Positions 6,695 to 10,634 of a stretch of 10,634 nt of DNA are shown in pieces. The DNA comes from an uncultured Collinsella sp. (lineage in GTDB: Bacteria > Actinomycetota > Coriobacteriia > Coriobacteriales > Coriobacteriaceae). The position numbers and the translations under genes are program-made. The stretch's first letter is position 1; each line of letters opens with the position of its first letter. The notes under the pieces were generated by a model. It saw nothing but the letters and a program-made list of their open reading frames with translations. It had not been told where the DNA came from and ran no database searches. The stretch is taken from NCBI GenBank assembly GCA_900752275.1, contig CAADUS010000049.1, positions 1 to 10,634 on the forward strand, given 5' to 3'.

Positions 6695-8032
6695 TTAGGG
6701 AAGTTCGCGCTTGACAACCTCGACGATATCGTCAACCACACGCTGGGTCAGCTCGTGCGTCTCGGCCTCGGCCATCACGCGGACCAGCGGCTCGGTGCCA
6801 CTCGGACGCACCAGAATGCGGCCGCGGCCGTTGAGCTCCTTCTCGGCGGCAGCGACGGCGTCCCAAATGGGCTGACAATCGTCCAAGCCAGCCTTGTTGT
6901 CGGAATGCACGTTGACAAGCACCTGCGGGTACTTCTTCATGATACCGGCAAGGTCGGTGAGGGTGCGACCGGTGCGCTTGAGCACGGCCAGAAGCTGCAG
7001 GGCCGTCACCAAGCCGTCGCCGGTGGTGTTGTGCTCCAGGAAGATGATGTGTCCGGACTGCTCGCCGCCGATGACGGCACCGTCCTCGAGCATGCGCTCC
7101 AAAACGTAGCGGTCGCCCACGGCGGTCTGGACCATCTCGAAGCCCTGCTCCTTCATGGCGATGGAGAAGCCCAGGTTGCACATAACGGTCGAGACGATCT
7201 CGGAGTTGGCGAGCTTACCGCGAGCGGCCAGGTCAGAGCCGCAGATGGCCAGGATGTAGTCGCCGTCGATCTCGTTGCCCTCGCTGTCCACGAACAGCAC
7301 GCGATCGGCGTCGCCATCATGGGCCAGACCGATGTCGGCGTGAGTGCGCAGCACGAGCTCGCGCAGGGGCTCAAGGTGAGTGGAGCCGCACTCGACGTTA
7401 ATGTCGGTGCCGCAGTAATCGGTGTTGATGGCATGGACCGTGGCGCCCAGGCGCTGCAGCGCGGCGGGCGTGGTCTGGCAAGAAGCGCCGTGGCCGCAGT
7501 CGACGGCAACAACCAGACCGTCGAGTTTAAGGCCGTCGAGGGTGCTAATAGCATGGTCGACATATGCCTTGCGAGCGTCCTTCATCTTGATGATGTGACC
7601 CACGCCGGCACCGGTCGGCAGCGTATCGGCAGCCATGGCCTCCTCGGACATGACCCAGGCGCTGATCTCTTCCTCGACAGCATCGGGAAGCTTCATGCCC
7701 TTGCGGCTAAAGAACTTGATGCCGTTGAACTCCGGCGGATTGTGCGAAGCGGAGATGACGATGCCGCCGTCGAGCTCGTTTTGGACGGTGAGCAGCGCCA
7801 CGGCCGGCGTAGGGATAACGCCGCAGCAGTGCGGACGGCCGCCCTCGGCCATAATGCCGGCGGTCAGAGCACTCTCGAGCATGGTGCCCGAAAGACGCGT
7901 ATCGCGACCGATGCAAATGTCCGGACCAAGGAACTTGGTCGCCGCGCGGCCCAGGCGAAATGCGAGGTCGCACGAAAGATCGGCGTTGGCGACGCCACGG
8001 ACGCCATCGGTACCGAAGATGTTCTGGGGCAT
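6695..8032 (-). CDS. glmM: Phosphoglucosamine mutase
   Basis: Interconverts glucosamine-6-phosphate and glucosamine-1-phosphate, the second step toward UDP-N-acetylglucosamine for peptidoglycan. At 445 residues it has the standard GlmM length. The N-terminal FGTDGVRG motif (6-13) is present. The phosphoserine loop ISASHNPPEFNGIKFF contains the catalytic serine S96. The metal-binding loop DGDADR (239-244) supplies three aspartates, and the C-terminal phosphate-binding RPSGTEP is at 409-415. ATG at 8032 is preceded by a GGAAGGAGC Shine-Dalgarno; an in-frame ATG at 8050 adds six unrelated residues. It lies downstream of rplM-rpsI, an order familiar in actinobacteria, but beyond the rpsI terminator. 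I see no good promoter in the 48-base leader, so read-through may supply transcription. Confidence 0.97.
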   Translation of the reverse strand: MPQNIFGTDGVRGVANADLSCDLAFRLGRAATKFLGPDICIGRDTRLSGTMLESALTAGIMAEGGRPHCCGVIPTPAVALLTVQNELDGGIVISASHNPPEFNGIKFFSRKGMKLPDAVEEEISAWVMSEEAMAADTLPTGAGVGHIIKMKDARKAYVDHAISTLDGLKLDGLVVAVDCGHGASCQTTPAALQRLGATVHAINTDYCGTDINVECGSTHLEPLRELVLRTHADIGLAHDGDADRVLFVDSEGNEIDGDYILAICGSDLAARGKLANSEIVSTVMCNLGFSIAMKEQGFEMVQTAVGDRYVLERMLEDGAVIGGEQSGHIIFLEHNTTGDGLVTALQLLAVLKRTGRTLTDLAGIMKKYPQVLVNVHSDNKAGLDDCQPIWDAVAAAEKELNGRGRILVRPSGTEPLVRVMAEAETHELTQRVVDDIVEVVKRELP

Positions 8033-8050
8033 AGGATCGCTCCTTCCCAA

Positions 8051-8073
8051 GTGGGCAAAACGCAGTCGCCCAC
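8051..8073 (-). other. Short hairpin in glmM leader
   Basis: GTGGGC and GCCCAC form a perfect 6-bp stem around an 11-base loop, directly upstream of the glmM ribosome binding site and directly after the rpsI terminator. No T-run follows. It could modulate translation or insulate the message 5' end after processing. Confidence 0.4.
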
Positions 8074-8080
8074 CCTAGTC

Positions 8081-8125
8081 GAAAAAGAAAAGCGGGACCC
8101 GCCGAGCAATCGGCAGGCCCCGCTT
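8081..8125 (-). terminator. Intrinsic terminator of rplM-rpsI operon
   Basis: A 16-bp stem (8110-8125 with 8090-8105, two G-U pairs on the minus strand) closed by a 4-base loop, followed by a T-rich run (complement of 8081-8089). It starts about 30 bases past the rpsI stop and lies between rpsI and glmM. Confidence 0.92.
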
Positions 8126-8155
8126 GTACATTGTATCTCGTAAGGAGATAAAACC

Positions 8156-8551
<396 letters not shown>

Positions 8552-8553
8552 CT

Positions 8554-8997
8554 TTAAGCCTCCAGCTCAATCTTCGTGGGGTTCTGGGCAGCGTGCGGAT
8601 GCTCGGCACCAGCGTAGACCTTAAGCTTGGTCATCTGGGCACGGCCGAGGGTGGTCTTGGGCAGCATGCCGCGAACGGCGCGCTCGATGACCTTCTCCGG
8701 GTGCTTCTCCATAGCCTGGCGGAAGCTCTCAGCCTTGAGGCCGCCGTTGTAGCCGCTGTGGCGATAATAGGTCTTCGTGTCGGCCTTGTTACCGGTAAGC
8801 TGGACCTTATCGGCGTTGATGACGACAACGAAGTCGCCGCAGTCGCTGTTGGGCGTGAACTGGGGCTTGTTCTTACCGCGCAGGATCATTGCGATCTGGG
8901 TGGCAAGACGGCCCAGGACAGCACCATCGGCGTCGACGAGAACCCAGTTGCGCTGGACCTCGCCCTGCTTGGCGTAGTGAGTCGATTTCGAAATCAC
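8554..8997 (-). CDS. rplM: 50S ribosomal protein L13
   Basis: A 147-residue uL13 protein, an early-assembling component of the large subunit. Conserved features include RNWVLVDADGAVLGRLA (16-32), the LRGKNKPQFTPNSDCGD region (39-55), and TGNKADTKTYYRHSGYNGGL (68-87). It starts with GTG at 8997, preceded by GGAGGAG with a 5-base spacer; no better start exists nearby. It is the first gene of the rplM-rpsI operon, with a strong promoter 67 bases upstream and a short leader that can fold. Confidence 0.98.
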   Translation of the reverse strand: MISKSTHYAKQGEVQRNWVLVDADGAVLGRLATQIAMILRGKNKPQFTPNSDCGDFVVVINADKVQLTGNKADTKTYYRHSGYNGGLKAESFRQAMEKHPEKVIERAVRGMLPKTTLGRAQMTKLKVYAGAEHPHAAQNPTKIELEA

Positions 8998-9056
8998 TTA
9001 GACTCCTCCATGTACAGTACGTGTTGTTACAGAGATTCACGGGGCTCTGCAAGTAA
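8998..9056 (-). other. Structured leader of rplM-rpsI, possible autoregulatory site
   Basis: The predicted leader of about 60 bases can form a hairpin CAGAG/CTCTG extended by GTTA/TAAC across a 4-base bulge, then a small GTAC-rich dyad before the Shine-Dalgarno. In Bacillus and relatives a short L13 leader upstream of rplM is a known predicted autoregulatory RNA. Resemblance here is in position and size only; I could not align the sequence. Confidence 0.4.
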
Positions 9057-9063
9057 CCCGTCC

Positions 9064-9091
9064 ATATTACCCCGCTCGCCGCCCGAGTCAA
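9064..9091 (-). promoter_or_regulatory. Sigma-A promoter of rplM-rpsI
   Basis: On the minus strand TTGACT (9086-9091) and TAATAT (9064-9069) are separated by a 16-base GC-rich spacer. Both hexamers match five of six consensus positions. This is the strongest promoter in the window, as expected for a ribosomal protein operon, and it starts transcription near 9056. Confidence 0.85.
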
Positions 9092-9190
9092 CAGGTATTT
9101 TGGCTCTGAGCAGAGTTTCTGCACATGTCGTCCACGAGCTGTGATTTTCCGGCTCTTTAGCTGTTTTCTTTTTTTGAGGGTTCGCCGTCG

Positions 9191-10069
9191 CTAGCGCTCA
9201 ACGAACTCTTGGATTTCCGCGAGCAGGCGCTTTGCCTCCTGACGACCCTGGATATACAGGTCCAAAAGCTTTGCCGAATCGTGCTCGACATGGCCGACCT
9301 CGACCGGCTTTTGCGGAGCGACGACCAATGCACGGCCCTCGCGCTCATACTTCCACAGGTGCATGCGCTGGATGTTGTAACGGTCGTGGCGCGTCTCGAT
9401 AGCCTCGAGCAGGTAGGGGTAGTCGGCATAGCGGGCGCGCGCGGCAGGCATAAACTCGTAGGGCTTTTTCTCGTACGAGCGGTCCTGCGTGACAATGACA
9501 ACCGCGCGATCGAAGCCCGCCTCCTCCAGCACGTGCTCGATGGGGATCGAATCGGCTACGCCACCGTCGACGTATTTGTGCCCGTCAATCTCGACCGGCG
9601 GCGTCACCAGCGGCAGCGACGTCGATGCGCGCACGGCGTCGAGATCGAGCACGGCGCTTTTGACCGGGAGGTACGTGGCGGTTCCAAACAGCATGTCCGT
9701 CGCGACGGCGTACATCTCGATGGGGCTCGCGTCGAACGTCTCGTTGTCAAAGGGATCCAGGCGGTCCTGGACATCATTGAAGATAAAGTCGTAGCCCACG
9801 ATGGAACCCGTGGACGCAAATGATGCAACGCCCATGAAACGGTTGTCGTTGCAGAAAGCCAGGTTGATGCGGTTGGCACGGCCGATCTGGTGCGACTTGT
9901 AGTTCACGCCGTTGAGGGCGCCGGCCGATACACCATATACCGCCGGAATCTCGACGCCGGCCTCCATGAGGACGTCGAGCACGCCCGCGGTAAACTGCCC
10001 GCGAAAACTACCGCCCTCCAGGACGAGCGCGACCTTGCCGGCGTTCTTTGCCTTATCTTCTGCAGTCAT
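9191..10069 (-). CDS. Patatin-like phospholipase, YjjU type
   Basis: A 292-residue cytoplasmic patatin-family serine hydrolase, expected to cleave acyl esters of lipids by a Ser-Asp dyad. The oxyanion loop is EGGSFRG (18-24), the nucleophile S48 lies in GVSAGAL, and the catalytic aspartate D168 lies in the DGG motif. The C-terminal part (about 200-285, with PAARARYADYPYLLEAI) matches the extra domain of YjjU-like patatins. The length agrees with that group. There is no signal peptide or membrane segment. ATG at 10069 has AGGAGG with a 5-base spacer, so the start is firm. It appears to be a single-gene transcript: rplM has its own promoter downstream. No obvious intrinsic terminator follows its TAG stop. 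The physiological substrate is unknown. Confidence 0.92.
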   Translation of the reverse strand: MTAEDKAKNAGKVALVLEGGSFRGQFTAGVLDVLMEAGVEIPAVYGVSAGALNGVNYKSHQIGRANRINLAFCNDNRFMGVASFASTGSIVGYDFIFNDVQDRLDPFDNETFDASPIEMYAVATDMLFGTATYLPVKSAVLDLDAVRASTSLPLVTPPVEIDGHKYVDGGVADSIPIEHVLEEAGFDRAVVIVTQDRSYEKKPYEFMPAARARYADYPYLLEAIETRHDRYNIQRMHLWKYEREGRALVVAPQKPVEVGHVEHDSAKLLDLYIQGRQEAKRLLAEIQEFVER

Positions 10070-10224
10070 GTTGACCTCCTGCTGTTTTGTTTTGGCCTTC
10101 TTCTACCCAGTTTTGAGATGGAGAGCGCACAGGTTTTGGAGTTGAGGAGGACGGGGTGGTCAAGCCAACCCCAGAGTATGAGTTGCCGCCGGGAAAGCGC
10201 ATCCCACCCTGCGCCACCGGGGCT

Positions 10225-10269
10225 TTTTCTTTACGCTCGCGCCCTGCATAAAGTTCGATTCTCCGCGGT
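10225..10269 (+). repeat. 45-bp direct repeat, copy 1
   Basis: Identical over 45 bases to copy 2 at 10436-10480, 211 bases away. Positions 10252-10267 are identical to the T-loop and 3' acceptor part of ssrA, in the opposite orientation. Perfect identity in otherwise dissimilar flanking DNA indicates duplication or recombination. Confidence 0.95.
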
Positions 10270-10421
10270 GCGGGGGATCCGTTGATGTGGCGCATGGCCA
10301 GCTGAAATTCGATAAACATCGCATCCGTTTTGAGTCGGAAGTTTGCGCGGAGAATCCGCGTATTTGCTTCGCAGATCCGCACCGGCTTCGGCCGCCTGCC
10401 GGCGTCCTCGCCCCCGGGCTA

Positions 10422-10439
10422 AAAACGCTTACGCGTTTT
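10422..10439 (-). other. AT-ended hairpin overlapping repeat copy 2
   Basis: AAAACGC and GCGTTTT form a perfect 7-bp stem with a 4-base loop. Read on the minus strand it ends in five T residues, so it could act as a weak second terminator behind ssrA. Confidence 0.35.
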
Positions 10440-10480
10440 CTTTACGCTCGCGCCCTGCATAAAGTTCGATTCTCCGCGGT
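10436..10480 (+). repeat. 45-bp direct repeat, copy 2
   Basis: Second identical copy of the repeat at 10225-10269. Its ssrA-like 16 bases (10463-10478) form an inverted repeat with ssrA 10545-10560, flanking the ssrA terminator hairpin. Confidence 0.95.
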
Positions 10481-10490
10481 ATCTGTAAGT

Positions 10491-10525
10491 AATAAAAAAG
10501 CAGGTAGAGACACTTCTCTACCTGC
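10491..10525 (-). terminator. Intrinsic terminator of ssrA
   Basis: A perfect 11-bp stem (10515-10525 with 10500-10510) and 4-base loop, followed on the minus strand by six T residues and then ATT. It begins 10 bases past the CCA end of ssrA. Confidence 0.94.
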
Positions 10526-10535
10526 CTGTAACTAT

Positions 10536-10634
10536 TGGTGGAGGCGCGGAGAATCGAACTCCGGTCCACGAAAGCCCCCTGATTGGCATCTCCAAGCTCA
10601 GTCGCTGGTTTAGTCTCGGACGCTTTGCGCGCAG
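10536..10634 (-). ncRNA. ssrA: tmRNA, 3' part
   Basis: The last 99 bases of transfer-messenger RNA, which rescues stalled ribosomes by trans-translation; the gene continues to the right beyond the window. On the minus strand the 3' end reads GGACCGGAGTTCGATTCTCC followed by a GCGCCTCCACCA acceptor with encoded CCA at 10536-10538. The T-arm CGGAG-TTCGATT-CTCCG is intact. The upstream portion contains part of the pseudoknot domain (PK4 region). The tag-peptide reading frame is not included in the window. A dedicated terminator follows. Confidence 0.93.

Larger units (their letters stand above)
10070..10535. other. Repeat-bearing intergenic region between patatin gene and ssrA
   Basis: No supportable gene lies here. 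The stretch contains the patatin leader, several hairpins (10153-10172 with one bulged base; 10197-10214; GCGG-rich dyad at 10346-10360; AAAACGC/GCGTTTT at 10422-10439), two copies of a 45-bp direct repeat, and the ssrA terminator. A minus-strand frame covering 10053-10382 is open but has no ribosome binding site and overlaps the patatin start. No convincing promoter for the patatin gene was found. Confidence 0.6.

Noticed and set aside
6755..8143. 462-codon plus-strand open frame opposite glmM
   Set aside because: Antisense shadow in GC-rich DNA; it has low-complexity composition, and glmM on the other strand is unambiguous.
10153..10214. Hairpin cluster considered as a riboswitch for the patatin gene
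   Set aside because: No conserved core of the TPP, cobalamin, FMN or SAM riboswitch classes could be recognised, and it may just be part of the repeat-rich region.
10053..10382. 109-codon minus-strand frame overlapping the patatin start
   Set aside because: No ribosome binding site, it overlaps the well-supported patatin start in another frame, and it crosses repeat copy 1.
10225..10480. Direct repeats considered as a CRISPR array
   Set aside because: Only two copies, 166 bases apart, with no regular spacers and no cas genes in the window.
10225..10480. Direct repeats considered as ends of an insertion sequence
   Set aside because: The 166-base interior has no transposase and the copies are direct, without terminal inverted repeats of their own.
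10287..10613. Plus-strand frame ending in WWRRGESNSGP...
   Set aside because: It runs antisense through the tmRNA 3' end; such peptides are typical spurious translations of tRNA or tmRNA complements.

Overview
This window most resembles a chromosomal core segment from a high-GC Gram-positive of the class Coriobacteriia, probably Collinsella or a close relative. That placement is inferred from several things together: the rplM-rpsI-glmM gene order typical of actinobacteria, a very large STAND-ATPase/SARP-type regulator, a NagB with the Gram-positive form of its active-site loop, and GC-rich codon use. No database search was possible.

Layout. Positions 1-275 hold no supportable gene, but contain strong inverted repeats and the leader of the next gene. 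A class I SAM-dependent methyltransferase (276-1163, +) and a YhbY-type CRM-domain ribosome-associated RNA-binding protein (1322-1621, +) follow, closed by an intrinsic terminator at 1650-1682. That terminator's T-run overlaps the stop codon of a convergent 998-residue regulator (1680-4676, -). A 448-base gap (4677-5124) separates the regulator from nagB and contains the nagB terminator, a 14-bp palindrome and a short repeat close to the regulator's start.

Reading leftwards on the minus strand from about 9091, a clear sigma-A promoter drives rplM and rpsI, which end in a strong terminator. Then come glmM, a glucose-family PTS IIA protein and nagB. GlmM (glucosamine-6-P to glucosamine-1-P, for cell wall precursors) and NagB (glucosamine-6-P to fructose-6-P plus ammonia) compete for the same metabolite, and the PTS IIA protein lies between them, so this is an amino-sugar branch point beside ribosomal protein genes. 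nagB appears to have its own promoter, so it can be controlled separately.

The right end has a YjjU-like patatin phospholipase (9191-10069, -), a 466-base gene-less stretch carrying a 45-bp direct repeat, and the 3' end of the tmRNA gene ssrA (10536-10634, -, continuing past the window) with its own terminator. Each 45-bp copy contains 16 bp identical to the ssrA 3' end in inverted orientation.

Most of the window is ordinary housekeeping DNA. I found no convincing new multi-gene system. The best leads are the ssrA-like repeats, the composition shift inside the methyltransferase gene, and the regulatory layout of the amino-sugar genes.
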